Source: Lindgomyces ingoldianus (Eukaryota > Ascomycota > Dothideomycetes > Pleosporales > Lindgomycetaceae). From it: 64,000 nt of DNA. How positions within the stretch are numbered: position 1 is the stretch's first letter; each line of letters starts with the position of its first letter. Of the stretch, positions 22,314 through 34,610 are shown piece after piece. The position numbers and the translations under genes are program-made. The notes under the pieces were generated by a model, which ran no database searches, was not told the DNA's origin, and worked only from the letters and a program-made list of their open reading frames with translations. Location: NCBI RefSeq assembly GCF_010093535.1, contig NW_022985196.1, forward strand, positions 62,001 to 126,000. Direction: 5' to 3'.

Positions 22314-23211
22314 GATGGGCAACGGGGAGAGTGACGGGAGATGGATGGGAGAGAGGTGTAGGTGGGAGAGGTTTTGTAGAGGGGAAGGGGGTGTTTTAAC
22401 GTGGAGTGATTATAGTGACGGCAATAAAGGGCTAGACGGCGTCGTGGGAAGGTGGGGTGGGGTGCTCTTGATGCAAGCCAACCCCCCAGCCCTCCCACCA
22501 CGCCTGCACGACCCCTCAACACCCGCGCCCAGTGGGCTCTACGACTCCCCCAATTCTCCCATGAATAAGCCCGCGTAACCCGTTGACAGGCAGCTGTCTT
22601 GTGGCCGCTGTCTTTTGGCCGGATTTGCACTGACTGGCACTTACTCACCCCCGCTATCCGTCTGGTCCTCCTGCCCTTCCAGTGCCTGAAAAGTGAAACC
22701 AATTTCTGATTCCACAGCATTTTGAAATCAGCTCTGGGTATGACAGGGCCGCCAAGGTGTGGTCTCTGGGTCTGGAATCTGAGGCTGCAACTGTAACCGT
22801 CTCGAGGCACAGCCATCACGGTCCAAATTAGGTATCCCGTTCTCCGACATTTCCGCCGCTACCTGCTGAGAATTTTTACAACAATCGTTAATGCCAATTC
22901 TTTGCAAATACCTCAGTTACATTAAACCAACCCTGTTCCACGTCCGGGTTTCTCTAGGTAGTCTATAGACTCATGCGTTGCTATCATACAGTTTCTTTAT
23001 TTCCCTAGCCCACTGATCAATGCGAATAGTCTGAAGGAGTGCAAATGGGTATCTCGATGTGTACTCTTCGTACAATAATGAATGCGCCAGGAAGGAAAGG
23101 AAAGTATGGTTAGTCATAAAAAAAATTGAGGCTGAAGAGCCCGCCCAATGCTATGCTCGCCGGAATTACAACTTCATATGGAGAAAAAACAAACAAAAAC
23201 AAAGGCTGCCG
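22314..23211. other. Transketolase promoter region
   Basis: About 0.9 kb lies between the transketolase ATG and the stop of the CFEM gene, both on the minus strand. Short overlapping ORFs have no family features. A pyrimidine-rich strand precedes the transketolase ATG (minus-strand sequence of 22314-22400), typical of a highly expressed fungal gene leader. Confidence 0.5.
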
Positions 23212-25611
23212 TCAATGATTGGGCTTAGAATAAGTAACAGATATCAAAAGATCGTCTCCATGCCGCGTTGGAGTGAGCCTGGGCACCCACGCTGGGCTCT
23301 TCAACGCACTCATCTCCGGCGGCGGTGCTCTTGAGCGGAGATTGAGATTCAGAGGTTGGACGGCGCTCGCTTCGTACATGGCGGGGCTTTTGGGCCACTG
23401 CCCGCTCTGGGTTCGAGTGTGGCGCTCGCTCGAGCGAACGGAGCTCCACGCTGTTTCCGTGCTGTTGCTACGCACATGTTCTCGATAGTGCTTCATGTGC
23501 TCCCTGATCTCCTCTCTGTTTGGGCTGCCAGTTGCCATCTGAAGTCGCCCTCCGAGTTTAAGCGCTTCCTGCTCGCCTATTCTCTTCACGAGTAGCGACG
23601 ATGGCTCTGGCGCGTAGCGTGGACTATGTGTGCTCTGGTCGCTTCTCAGACTATGAGGACTCCTCGGACTACGTGGGACAAGCTGGTTCGAGGCTCGCGG
23701 CACCTTTGGATAACGAAGATTGGAGATCGGCGATTCTGCCACTGGAGAGAGCTTGCTATCATCAGCCAGTTGCTTGTCGTCATCGTCTTCCTCAGGAGTA
23801 GGATCATCAGGATCAACCGTCTCAAATGACGTCTGTGACGAGATTGAGTCACGCGGGTTGGTCGAGCCTCTTGATGTCGTCCTCGAAACAGTACTGGCTG
23901 AGTTCTTTGCCTTGACAGTAACAAGTTTTGGTGACTCCTTCGGGCGCACAAGTCGGCCTGGTGTTGCAATTGGAATAGGAAGCCTTGGTGGGCTTCTGTT
24001 CGACATAAAGTAGTAGTCTGGAATATCTCCCATATTTCCTGGCGCTGGAGTGCTTGCGTTTGTTGTGATGGACTTGTGTTGATCATAAACAGAAGATGTC
24101 CGTAAAGAAGGAGCGGGATCCTGCGGCGAGACCCGGGATGTTATGTATTCCAGCGTCACCGGCAATGGCTGTGTTCTTGAATGTCGGACAGGGATATTTA
24201 AAAACAACTCAGGTTGTTGTTGTGCTTGTTGACGGCTGAGATTCGTGTGTTTTGGCAATGCAGAAGGGTTCAGAGATGGCTGCGGTCTTGGCGGTTGCAG
24301 TGTCCGTATTGGGAGGATGGGGATTGGAGGAGTCGGCAAGAGCCTGGATGACCTCCGACGCTCCGGTGGAACGTCTTCTTCAAACACGGTGTCTTGGGTG
24401 AGAACACTGTCCGGCCGATCGAAAGGGTTTCCAGATCGACGAACAATGCTCTTCGGTCTCTGCTGTCTTAACGAGGGTCTCTTCAGGATTTGAGGTGGCC
24501 GAATGACAGGAACAGATCCAGCTGGAAGCTCCGCACTAATAGCAAGTCCTATCTGCTCAAGGGGCAAGGAAGTATTAGAGAAGTTGTTTAAGTCGCTAGC
24601 TCCTGGGCGAAAGGCAGGGTGCGTAGAGTTAAAATTGGACGGATACATTTGGGGGGGCTTTGTGTCCACTTGTACTGCGTAGACCTCAGTGTTTGGATTA
24701 GCTCGACTCAGGTAAGGGTCGGAGAACCCCGCGAGTGATGTAAGGCCTACTCCAGCCCTTCCCGGCGCCATCTTAGGCTTCGTCCGAAGTTTCAGTTGCG
24801 GTACCGCAAGCTGCTGGGCTTTGGTGGAGAATCTTTTTGAGAGTCTTGCCGAGAATTTCTCCCTTTGGGGGCCCTGCGGTCTTTTCTCGTCTCCGATAAT
24901 CTCAGTCACACCTCGTCGTTCTTTTCTTCTTCGAAGGCAGACACTCAGAACCATAAGGCCAATTGCAAGGACAAACGTAGCCGCCGCAGCTACTGACAAG
25001 CCTGCAATCTGAGCAGGCTTCATGGTTCTTGGCCCTTCAGCCTCTGCTGCTGTAGGGACGCTCGATGATGGTGTCCAGGGTGAAGGAGAGGCGGTCGAAG
25101 TGAGAAGAACTGAATCCACAACGACTGAATTGGTTGCAGATAGTTGAACTTTAGAAGATGTTTGGGACGTCGATGCGAGTTTTGTAATGGTAGCGACTGA
25201 TGTTGAGAGCGTGGGTCTCGACATAATCGAGCTAGCAGCAGTGACTGTCAAGACAGTTTGAGTGGGTGGAACAGCATTCCTCTCCCCTAAACAGATGTTG
25301 TATGCTGAAGCTGCACTGCTATCCACGGTGGAGCAAGAGGCATATATGCATCCGAGTGCCACCTCACCCAGGCTCTCTCCGCCGGTACTATAATGAGAAC
25401 AGAGACAGGTAAAGTCTACTCGAGAGGTACATGCTAGAGGGAACTGATCCAAAAGAGAATCCCGTAGGCATGGCTGAGCACATGCGGGCACCGAGCGCTG
25501 CAGTGGAACTGGTAGCGAGGTTGAAATGGAAGAAGGATCCGAGTGTTGCGGCAAAGCTTCAATGAAGGAAGGCAATAATGTGCATAGCCTTTTAATGTGG
25601 CTTAGAAGCAT
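23212..25611 (-). CDS. CFEM-domain membrane protein with long cytoplasmic tail
   Basis: A single exon of 799 residues. A weak signal peptide (MLLSHIKRLCTLLPSFIEAL) precedes a CFEM domain with the eight expected cysteines at 44, 48, 61, 69, 71, 88, 93 and 107, including VPACAQPCL, DFTCLCS and GCIYASC. A Ser/Thr-rich stalk (about 110-195) is followed by one membrane helix, AQIAGLSVAAAATFVLAIGL at about 201-220, and a basic stop-transfer CLRRRKERR. The remaining 570 residues are predicted cytoplasmic, disordered and rich in S, P and R. CFEM proteins are fungus-specific and serve in haem capture, adhesion or surface sensing; here the tail argues for a receptor or scaffold role rather than a GPI-anchored haemophore. 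No glycolipid signal is present. Confidence 0.8.
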   Translation of the reverse strand: MLLSHIKRLCTLLPSFIEALPQHSDPSSISTSLPVPLQRSVPACAQPCLRDSLLDQFPLACTSRVDFTCLCSHYSTGGESLGEVALGCIYASCSTVDSSAASAYNICLGERNAVPPTQTVLTVTAASSIMSRPTLSTSVATITKLASTSQTSSKVQLSATNSVVVDSVLLTSTASPSPWTPSSSVPTAAEAEGPRTMKPAQIAGLSVAAAATFVLAIGLMVLSVCLRRRKERRGVTEIIGDEKRPQGPQREKFSARLSKRFSTKAQQLAVPQLKLRTKPKMAPGRAGVGLTSLAGFSDPYLSRANPNTEVYAVQVDTKPPQMYPSNFNSTHPAFRPGASDLNNFSNTSLPLEQIGLAISAELPAGSVPVIRPPQILKRPSLRQQRPKSIVRRSGNPFDRPDSVLTQDTVFEEDVPPERRRSSRLLPTPPIPILPIRTLQPPRPQPSLNPSALPKHTNLSRQQAQQQPELFLNIPVRHSRTQPLPVTLEYITSRVSPQDPAPSLRTSSVYDQHKSITTNASTPAPGNMGDIPDYYFMSNRSPPRLPIPIATPGRLVRPKESPKLVTVKAKNSASTVSRTTSRGSTNPRDSISSQTSFETVDPDDPTPEEDDDDKQLADDSKLSPVAESPISNLRYPKVPRASNQLVPRSPRSPHSLRSDQSTHSPRYAPEPSSLLVKRIGEQEALKLGGRLQMATGSPNREEIREHMKHYREHVRSNSTETAWSSVRSSERHTRTQSGQWPKSPAMYEASAVQPLNLNLRSRAPPPEMSALKSPAWVPRLTPTRHGDDLLISVTYSKPNH

Positions 25612-28600
25612 AGTGGTACAAAGTCTTTATACAGGTGAGCATTATGCCAAAAGATAATTCGAAGCCAGAGAATGAAGACGGACTGACCTTGGGAGGTCTA
25701 GGAGGACAACATTTGGAGAATAGCGATGATGAGTGAGCCGGTCAACGGCAGGGGATGACGCAAAGAAAATTGAAGGACAAACTCAAGAAATCCGTCAGAC
25801 AGGACTTGTCTCATTAGATACTTTTGATCAACTGAAAGGAGATTTGGCAATGGATGGTAGGTTGGCGCATATGTACCAACAACTGTTCCACGCGCCATGT
25901 CAGAGAATTGCGTGGGCAACCGCCGAGGCGTTACCCTAAAGAAGTTCTCAAAAGGATTGGAGACTGCATTCTTAGCGCTCGGACAATGCAGAGTAACGCT
26001 TCACCAGAGATCTCAGAGGAGTGTGGTGTTGGCGACGCAATGATGGGTCGGAAATCTAACTTGAGCGCTTACGAGCTGCGCTATGCCAGATTAAGACCCA
26101 CTTTAGCGCCGACCACGACGTCGGCCTCCTAAATTAGCCTGTCGATTCTCCATTTGAGGGGAATAATAGATCTTGGCCTACGTGAGCTTCGCCGCAGTCT
26201 ACAGTCATACCCTACTGTCGGTACCCAGTCGGAGAATGTAAATAATCCGGTGCCTGATTCTTGCGGCTCGTGACCTAGCTCTCAAACTTGCGGCTATCGA
26301 TGGCTTTTGACCTCACTCCATAACCGAATGATTGCGCCATTTGATCGCTCAAACGTCTATATTCCTTTCCTGAGCGAAAAATCTGATGAGTATGAGTGAG
26401 ATGGAACGCTTCGGGTGGGTTCTCCCGTGAGTGTCGCCGCAGAACTGCAGCTGAAATGCGAGTCGTCGCGGGCTGCATTTCGAATGCGGCTCAGCCTCAA
26501 ACCTCACAGTATAAGGCAAAGCAGTTCGCGCGATTAGAAACAATATTGTAGCAAAGCTTATCTTCGCCGCAGAATCGGACATTCAGTACTATAGATGTGG
26601 CCCCATCCTGCGGATGTGTCTGGCTCTGCCACCACCATTGACGGGAGTGTCCGTGTGGTGCATAATCGATACGCTGCGGATGAATTTTAACGACCCCGCG
26701 TAATGCTTAGCTTGTGGAGGAGGTTTCGTCCACCGAACTGAGGCTGAAGACTGAAACAGATACCGTGCTCAGAAACTACTCAAATCTTTAGAGCCCATGG
26801 AGACTCATTGCGAAGTACCTTGGAATACCGATAAGCCGCAAAGGAACAAGGTTTTACCAATGGCTTGAACGAATATGAGAAGCGGACCACGAAGGCTTCC
26901 GGCTTAGCATGAAGAGTAGAGTAGTGGATGTTTGATAGCATTATGCAATACATTGACGAAGCTGTCTGTGTACATGGAACGTGCTTTCTGCTCATATGTT
27001 GCCATAACTAGTGACACGGCTCGACGGATAAGGCTGAAGGGAATAGCCAGCGGTTGGGTCCGCGAACTGAGGCCAATTCGGACCGCAAACTGGAATGCGT
27101 GTGCTGGAGGTATTTATAGAAGCATTCGAGATGAACTTCGAAGGACAGTTCCTCGATGGTGAGGGTATGGAGGCGTATTTCGTTCCCCGAATGTGGAGGG
27201 AGCGAGTCGAAGGATCACTCTCAGCCTCTTCGTTGAATTTGCAAGGTGTTCGAGTCTGAAAGCCATGCTCATTTATAGCACCAGACCAGACACCTTTCAA
27301 TTCCCCTCCTCGTCACGGGTAGGCAAGAAGCAATCGAACTTCTTAATAGGTGATGTTTTGTGTAACACTGGTGGAGGCTGAATGTTTTGAAACCTCCGTT
27401 TGTGGGGTGCATGAATGACTGCAGCAAGCCCCCAACTGCACTCAATATCCCACAGGCAACCAGCTACCCTATGCTATGCAGGAGTGCTTCCATATGTAGA
27501 ACGCGTCGGACCCTGCGGAATCCATTTCTCTGTCTAGGAAGGCTGCGATTTCTTGCAGATTGCCCATTTCTCGCTAGCCTTCAGAGCATGGGTGCTGGTG
27601 TGAGGTTCCTCTAGAAGTAGTTGTCTATCAGAGTCAGCAGAAACCACAAGCACAAGTAGCATGCCAAGGTTCGATCAGTCGGACCAGGATAGTATACATG
27701 AGTACCCTCCGAACGTTTGTGGAAAGGAAGCTCGGGTGGCAAGTCACGGTCTGAGGTGCACCTGCTAGATTGAATATCTGTAGAAGTCTCGGGGCCGTTT
27801 CGATCGTGAAGATGGGTTTGATATAATGTGGACGTCAGGCAGCACGTTGTGATATCGCATGAAGGGGAGGTGAGGGCGTAATTTCAGCGATACGATAAAA
27901 GCACATAAAGAATGTTAAGAAACGGTTAAGGAGAGACTTGTGCTCATACAGCGAGTACGAACCATCCCCAGACGATGGATGAGTTCTCTGCTGTCATGAG
28001 TTGTGAACCAGATCTCTGGGAGCTGTGGCGATAGTGTTTAAACCAAATATCTTTGCCAAGGCACCAACGCCCACGGAGGAAATGATGGGACGCTAGCGGA
28101 GATACATGTGGTGCTCGCCCCAGGATTTCTTGAGTGCAAAGTATTTAGGACAGGCATTTCCAAAAAGCGCTGATGCACCCAAGTTCTAGCAAGCAAGGGA
28201 TCATCGGATATTTGTTGCTGAAAATAAGAAGCAACTGCCAGATATCTCGACAATTGTCCACAGCCCTGGGTTAGCGAGATGATGCAGAGAAATAACAGCA
28301 GCATCGAGAAGAGGAACATTGATTGGACCCTTAAAAAAAATCCTCACGACTCGTGGAGATGAAGCGCGATGGTCAGAAGAGGAGCGAAGGTTTGCCGACG
28401 GATGAGACGATTTCGCATCACGGTTGCGCCATGCCGTCTGTGGAAAGGTGCATGCATGTGATTTGCACGGCTCGATCGAACGAGTCTCCCTTTAACGGAG
28501 AGTTGGCGAGTGGCTGGTAGTTGCAATGTCGTGCTGCTCTCAGTTTGAAACTTTGCGCAATATCTGCAGCGAAGACGACGAGCAGTAGATGCAGAAGTGC

Positions 28601-28912
28601 AGATGGAAGCGGAGCTGGGTTCTTGCTTGCAGGCGTCAGACGTTGAAAGGGGATTTCAAACTAATCTGGAACCTGGCACAGGATGCAAAAGCGTTTCAAT
28701 TGCAACTGGGGAGCCCTCGTCGCGGACTGGCCCCAGCGTGAAGCCTTTTATTTGACGCGCCCCTATTTTCCAAAGACCTTCTAGAAGGGCTTGCTAGTCA
28801 GGCAATGCCGGACGGTTGCCCCAGCGCGGACGGACCGATAGGAGACTTGGGGACTCTGGCCGAACAGCTGCAACTGCAAGAGTGTCGCTGGCAGCCAGAG
28901 CAGGAGCGCGGC

Positions 28913-28924
28913 GGGGGGGGGGGG
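28913..28924. repeat. Run of 12 G
   Basis: Homopolymer of 12 G about 1.06 kb upstream of the G-alpha start. No function visible. Confidence 0.85.
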
Positions 28925-29370
28925 AACGCCTGAAAGAGTTGCGTGCCTGGCTGGCGTGTTGGTAATCAGGAGTAACTTACGGTGAGCGAGGCCGGAGGTG
29001 GGAAGCGCAGCGGAGCGGGCGAACTGGAGGGCCATGGGACAGGACAGGCACAGCGCCCACAGAGGTGGCCAACAGCACGACGATTTGGCTCACCCGCGTA
29101 GCGCAAAACACAGAACAAGTGCGGTGCGCGGTAGTGGGAGAGGCGCCAGTAGACAGGGTGGAGTCTGCAGGTGTGCAGTGGTGTTGCGAGCGTGCTGCGT
29201 GCACTAGGATGCTTCTGGTGTCAAGCTCTGGCCCCGGCCGGGCTAACCGTGCTGGTCAAGCGTCTCCTTTCTCGTCGGTCCAAAAGCCTCGTTGCTCTCG
29301 TCCGCCTCCCGTCTTGCGTCCCCATTCCTCTCTCGAATTATTGCGTTGCAGCAAACCTCCGACAAGAGAG

Positions 29371-29418
29371 CTGCTGCTGCTGTTGTTGTTGCTGCTACTG
29401 CTGCTGCTGCTGCTGTTG
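29371..29418. repeat. CTG/TTG trinucleotide tract upstream of G-alpha
   Basis: Sixteen consecutive triplets, nearly all CTG or TTG (one CTA-shifted interruption), lie about 570 bp before the G-alpha ATG, probably in its 5' leader. Length polymorphism is likely. Confidence 0.8.
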
Positions 29419-29984
29419 TGCGACGCTGCTCATCCTCCGCATCCGTCTCTCGCTGCGATTCTATCCTCCGTTCCGGGCAACCCCCCCCCCAGCGGTCATC
29501 GACAGCCCCCAGCCCGTCCAAGCGAAGCGAGCCCGCTCTCCTTCACTGTCCGCCATCCTTTCTCCACGTCCGTCGCCATTCACTCGCCTCCCATCGTCGT
29601 CACATAAGAGTCGTTTTAAGCTTCACTTTCGCCATTGCGGATACTTCTTTGTAATTATACCATCTGTGAGTCTCCGCCATTCCAAGGCCCTTGCCTGCGT
29701 GCGGCGTCGCTCCTGCCTCAGCGCCCAGCCTCTCCGCTCACTGGGTGTTTCGAGCAGTAGACAGGTCCTGCCTCGCTCACCAATCCTCTCCAACCCTCTC
29801 CCCAATCTGCACGCCACGCCCGCCGTCCCCTCAATTTGCAGCCCACATCAATACCCCACCATCTTACGCTACTGTACTAACGCCGCTTGCTGCCCAGGTT
29901 CCGTGTCGGCTGGCCTCTACGGAAGCATCGCTTCTCACCACTACCCCCTAATCTTTCGCAAGCACAGCGTCCACAGCCTTCACA

Positions 29985-31265
29985 ATGGGCTGCGGAATGA
30001 GCACAGAGGAGAAGGAGGGGAAGCAGAGAAATGAGGAGATTGAGAACCAGCTTAAGCGCGACAAAATGCTGCAGCGCAATGAGATTAAAATGCTTCTTCT
30101 CGGTGAGTGGCCTTCGAACCCGCCCTGGCACCGCGCTCCTCTGACAATACGCAGGTGCCGGTGAATCTGGCAAATCGACCATTCTCAAGCAGATGAAGCT
30201 GATCCATGAGGGCGGCTATTCGCGCGATGAGCGGGAATCGTTCAAGGAGATCATCTTCAGCAACACGGTGCAGTCGATGCGCGTCATTCTCGAGGCAATG
30301 GAGTCGCTCGAGCTACCCCTCGACGACCAACGTGCCGAATACCACGTCCAGACCATCTTCATGCAGCCCGCACAGATCGAAGGCGATAGCCTCCCACCAG
30401 AAGTTGGCAACGCCATCTCCGTGCTATGGAAGGACGCTGGTGTTCAACAATGTTTCCAGAGATCGCGAGAATATCAACTGAACGATTCTGCAAAATAGTA
30501 AGTTACAGCCATGCCCGTTTCCGCCGTCAAATTGGATTACCAATGCTGACTTGCATAGCTATTTCGACTCAATTGATCGTATCGCCGCACCCGACTACAT
30601 CCCCAATGACCAAGACGTGCTTAGATCGCGTGTCAAGACTACCGGCATTACAGAGACAACTTTCATCATCGGCGACTTGACATATCGTATGTTCGATGTC
30701 GGAGGCCAAAGGTCGGAGCGAAAGAAGTGGATACATTGCTTCGAAAACGTCACTACCATCCTCTTCCTTGTCGCCATCTCAGAATACGACCAGTTGCTGT
30801 TTGAGGACGAGACGGTAAACCGTATGCAGGAGGCGCTTACCCTCTTCGATTCTATCTGCAACTCGCGGTGGTTCGTCAAGACATCGATCATTCTCTTCTT
30901 GAACAAGATCGACAGGTTCAAGGAGAAACTTCCCGTTAGCCCAATGAAGAACTACTTCCCCGACTACGAAGGTAAGGAGAATTGAAATTCTTAATTTGTC
31001 ATGAAACCCAGTCTGACGAATGTCATTAGGTGGTCCCGACTATGCTGCGGCTTGCGACTACATCCTGAACCGGTTCGTCTCGCTGAACCAGCATGAGACG
31101 AAACAAATCTACACACATTTCACTTGCGCAACAGACACAATGCAGATTCGGTTCGTCATGGCCGCAGTTAATGGTATGTCAATCGTATGCTTTGTGCTTG
31201 CCGGCGACTGACCTTTTCCAGATATTATCATCCAAGAGAACCTTCGGTTGTGTGGTCTGATATAA
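29985..31265 (+). CDS. gna-1: Heterotrimeric G protein alpha subunit, G-alpha-i class
   Basis: Five exons, 29985-30102, 30155-30497, 30559-30971, 31030-31173 and 31222-31265, give 353 residues, exactly the size of the fungal group I alpha subunits (Neurospora GNA-1, Aspergillus FadA). [12 protein letters not shown] supplies Gly2 for myristoylation and Cys3 for palmitoylation. The nucleotide sites are GAGESGKST (P-loop, 40-48), RSRVKTTGI (switch I Arg and Thr), DVGGQRSE (switch II Gln), NKID and CATDT. The C-terminus CGLI keeps the Cys four from the end, the pertussis-toxin site of G-alpha-i. It couples pheromone and nutrient receptors to cAMP and growth control. Every intron is GT-AG and short. 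Confidence 0.97.
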
Positions 31266-33528
31266 ACCATTCGGTATCCCAAGCTTAGAGAAGTGAGGGA
31301 GCCTTAACTAGGAATGGGATCACGGGTTGCATGTCTTTGACGTCGGCACTATCGCCATGTCATTCACGGCGTTGTGAAAATGTTTTCCTTGCGCGCTTTT
31401 GCCAAATTTTTTTGGCTCCGTTAAGTGGTTTCTCAACTCGTGTTTCTCTGTGATACCCTGCGTGGGCCGGGGCTTTCACTAACAAAACACTACTTCATAC
31501 CTCATGGTAGCAGTAATCTGCCCCTTCTCTTCGCTTTCTCTATTGGACGGGGTTGGTTCTCCCTTGTTTGCACTCGGCAAATACGTCGGCCACGTGCTAT
31601 GTCTCGAAGTAACCTGCCACTATCCTCTGAATTACTATACAAGCAAGCTTTTTTTAGTGGCGATGGAATGGAATGGAAGAGGGTTATTGTTTCTCTTAAT
31701 ACTCTCTCTCTCTCGTACGTATTTAGTCTTTGGCGCGGGCTCTTCCTTTCAGCTCCTGTACTCTCAAATCGGTGTGCAACTATGTAGTGAAATGATTCTT
31801 GGACTCAAATTTCAGACAGAGTGCCTGTATCATGACTCTGGGTGTAGTGCACTCTCTGACGCGTCAATTGGGGCTGTTTCCAATGAGTGCGTCGCAGACA
31901 TTGGCACGCCATGGAACTGTAGCTGAGGCTGTAATATATGCGTGTATTGTTATAAACAGATGTTACATTTGAGTTGGTGGACGCCGGTGAGTGTAACGCC
32001 CATCTCATCGTATCACTCATACTATCGTCTGAAACGGTTGGTAACCCCGTGGGGAGAGCACTGTGCTGTGGCTGCCGTCATCGTGCAGTGGTGGAGTTTG
32101 AGGCAGCGGGGAGCAGGAAAAAGGATTCTCAGGGTCCACTTTTCGGAGTCGCGCAAATGCAAGGGATCCTGATCTCTTAATCCTCCGTCCATCATCCCCT
32201 CCCATGCGCCTTCGTGTCCGCAATCTCAACAGCTTTTGGTTCAATATTAAAACGGCTGCCAGAAGAACTTCTGCAAAAGCAATATAGTAGCGTTGATGTT
32301 CCGTTGGGGAATGGCCTTCTTACTCCAAGATGCTAAGTCAGCACTCCGGGGTTCGAGAAGTGACCTCACTATTCTTGCGTCCTCAGCCCAAGAACTACCA
32401 GTGAGATCAATGCATGTCTAATTAGTTGTACTGTGGCATGTTGAAATGATAACAATTTCGCTGCCTCAGATATACCTGCTGCTAATGAGCGTCTTACGGT
32501 CCATGGCCAGCTCTCCGATCCTATGCGCATTTTCCTGCTCTTGAGGTTAAGAGATATCGGAATTTCAAACTGTAAGTCATTATGACCAGACGTCTTTTTC
32601 ATGCATGTCTTCTAATGTCGTCACCTTCTGACGTGGGTGCGGCTGGGGCCGCTTCTCGCGGACAGGCCGAAGAGAGCGTTTCAGTACCCATCGCGCGTAG
32701 TGATCTGGGAGAGGATTGGACAAGGCAGAGGAATGGCTTTTCAGACACGGGCTGGAAGGATTCAGGGTGCTCAGACACCAAGCGAATAAGCGATTTTGAT
32801 CCACAGTCCCTCGATCACAATTGCGAAATCGAAGGCATATATTGAGTTCTTTGAGGGATCAAATCTTTCCGAGGTACTAATCTTCTTCTTCAGCGGTTCT
32901 TCAAGCTGCTCTCAGTTTCCTCAATACGACTTGACAATAACACATTCCAACATTGGGGGAGAGAAACTTCGAGACGACTGAGATGCACGGCTGGAAAACT
33001 TCACCAGTGCCACCGCTTTGAGTCGAGGCAGCATTCACTGTGCAATGGCGTAGGCAGCATATGGAGGGGTGGATAGAAAGCCCCACTAGAGGAACCAGAG
33101 AGAGAGAGCTCTCATGCAAGAGGGCCGTCGTCAAAGCCCGTTAGTGACGTTGAGTTGCATCCTGACCGCGCTATCCAGACCCACTAGCCAATCAGAACGC
33201 CATAACCATTTCTCAATTCGTCGTCGCCCGCCTTTCCTGGTTTCTGCAGCGTGTCCGCGGCCGTACACAATGCTTCTGCTTCAAGCTCTATGTCACCATA
33301 GGGAATTTTACGAGCTACGCCTGGGAAGCGTTGGTGATGGCATCATTCTGGCGGCGAGAGAGCATCAAGGCTGGTTTGTGTATAAATTGAGAGAGTGCAT
33401 CCATCATGAAGGGGAATTCCTCATTCACTAGCATCTTTATCGCATTTCAACAACTGTACCAATCCGAACTACAAACAATTCTCCTTAGTTTCTCCCGAGA
33501 GTACTGCTCACATATTCATCTTCCCAGT
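31266..33528. other. Intergenic, G-alpha 3' flank and HAD gene promoter
   Basis: 2.3 kb with only short ORFs lacking motifs and a CT-repeat near 31705-31715. I see no gene, tRNA or repeat family here. Confidence 0.5.
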
Positions 33529-34610
33529 ATGGCTCCTGTGACAATCACCCCACCCGCAATCCAGGGAATATCTCTCTCGAGCCTGAGAAGACAGTCGTCC
33601 CTAAGTACTTCAAGCATCGGTACAAAGCGAAAGGTCATCTGTTTTTCAGGTACGCGAATGAAGTTTGCCGATCCTATCAACATCACAATCTCAACATACT
33701 GACCACCTATCCAGACTTCGATGGAACAATATTCATGCAGGATACTGGTCACATCCTCTTCAACAACTTCGGCTGTGGCTCAGAGCGACGTAAGATCCTG
33801 GACGAGCAGATCTACAGCGGCGAGCGGACATTCCGTGAAGTATCTGAGGAGATGTGGGGTTCGCTAGACGTGCCCTTTGACGATGGCTTCGAGGTGATGA
33901 AGGAGGCTCTGGAAATCGATAGCTGCTTTCACACTTTCCACAAGTTCTGTATCAACAACGACATCCCTTTTAATGTCATCTCAGCTGGGTTGAAACCGGT
34001 GTTGAGGAGAGTGCTGGATCACTTCCTTGGCGAAGAGGAGTCAAAGCACATCGAAATCGTTGCTAACGATGCAACCATTTCGTCGGATGGCAGCCAATGG
34101 AAACCAGTCTGGCTTCACGACACCGAGCTCGGACACGACAAGGCGAAATCCATCAACGACTACAAAGACTCAGCCCGACTTCGAGCGGACGACGGAACCA
34201 TTCCCATGATCGTCTTCATCGGCGACGGCGTATCCGACCTTCCAGCTGCGCAGGAAGCCGACGTACTCTTCGCTCGTCGCGGTCTACGGTTAGAAGAATA
34301 CTGCGTCGAGAACAAACTCCCTTACATCCCCTTTGATACTTTCGCAGACATCCAGCGCGAAGTCACGAAGATTGCCAAGATTGATGACGAGAAGACCAAG
34401 GGCCAAGGCTTACCATCCAACTTCAATCCAAGAGCGAACATGTGGAGACGCGTGTCAAGCAAGACGGCAATCCCTATCTTCGCTGCAATGACTCCAAAGG
34501 ATGAGAAGATGTTTGTGTGGCCGGAAATCTTCACACAGCTTAAGGCTCCGCTGAATGATCCACCGCTGGAGGTGCAGGAACTCTCTGCTGTTGCTGCCCT
34601 GGCTGCATGA
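33529..34610 (+). CDS. HAD-family phosphatase (PHOSPHO/YNL010W-like)
   Basis: Exons 33529-33649 and 33715-34610 give 338 residues. The intron falls inside motif I, and splicing creates the nucleophile motif SDFDGTIFMQD, which neither exon holds alone. Motif II is NVISAGLKPVL, the conserved Lys is in HDTELGHDK and motif IV is FIGDGVSDLPAAQEADVLFAR. These are the catalytic residues of magnesium-dependent HAD phosphomonoesterases. The arrangement is that of fungal proteins related to yeast YNL010W and the PHOSPHO/MtnX-like group. The substrate is unknown; a small phospho-metabolite is likely. The C-terminal 60 residues (PRANMWRRVSSKTAIP) are an extension outside the fold. Confidence 0.85.

Larger units (their letters stand above)
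25612..29984. other. Long gene-poor region, promoter and leader of the G-alpha gene
   Basis: 4.4 kb without a gene I can recognise. Numerous short ORFs occur on both strands, none with family motifs. It includes a G12 run at 28913-28924, a CTG/TTG tract at 29371-29418 and, from about 29200, a C/T-rich plus strand with several frames open at once, which is typical of a long leader. The CFEM promoter should lie in its first part. It may also hold non-coding RNA; the sequence alone does not show it. Confidence 0.45.

Noticed and set aside
29065..30034. ORFs of 180 and 287 codons upstream of and overlapping the G-alpha start
   Set aside because: They consist of leucine/serine low complexity from C/T-rich DNA, and the longer one has no internal ATG. 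More likely leader sequence.
25612..33528. tRNA or 5S rRNA genes in the large gaps
   Set aside because: GGTTCGA-like strings (near 27671 and 32351) are not followed by a matching acceptor/T-arm context, so no RNA gene is called.
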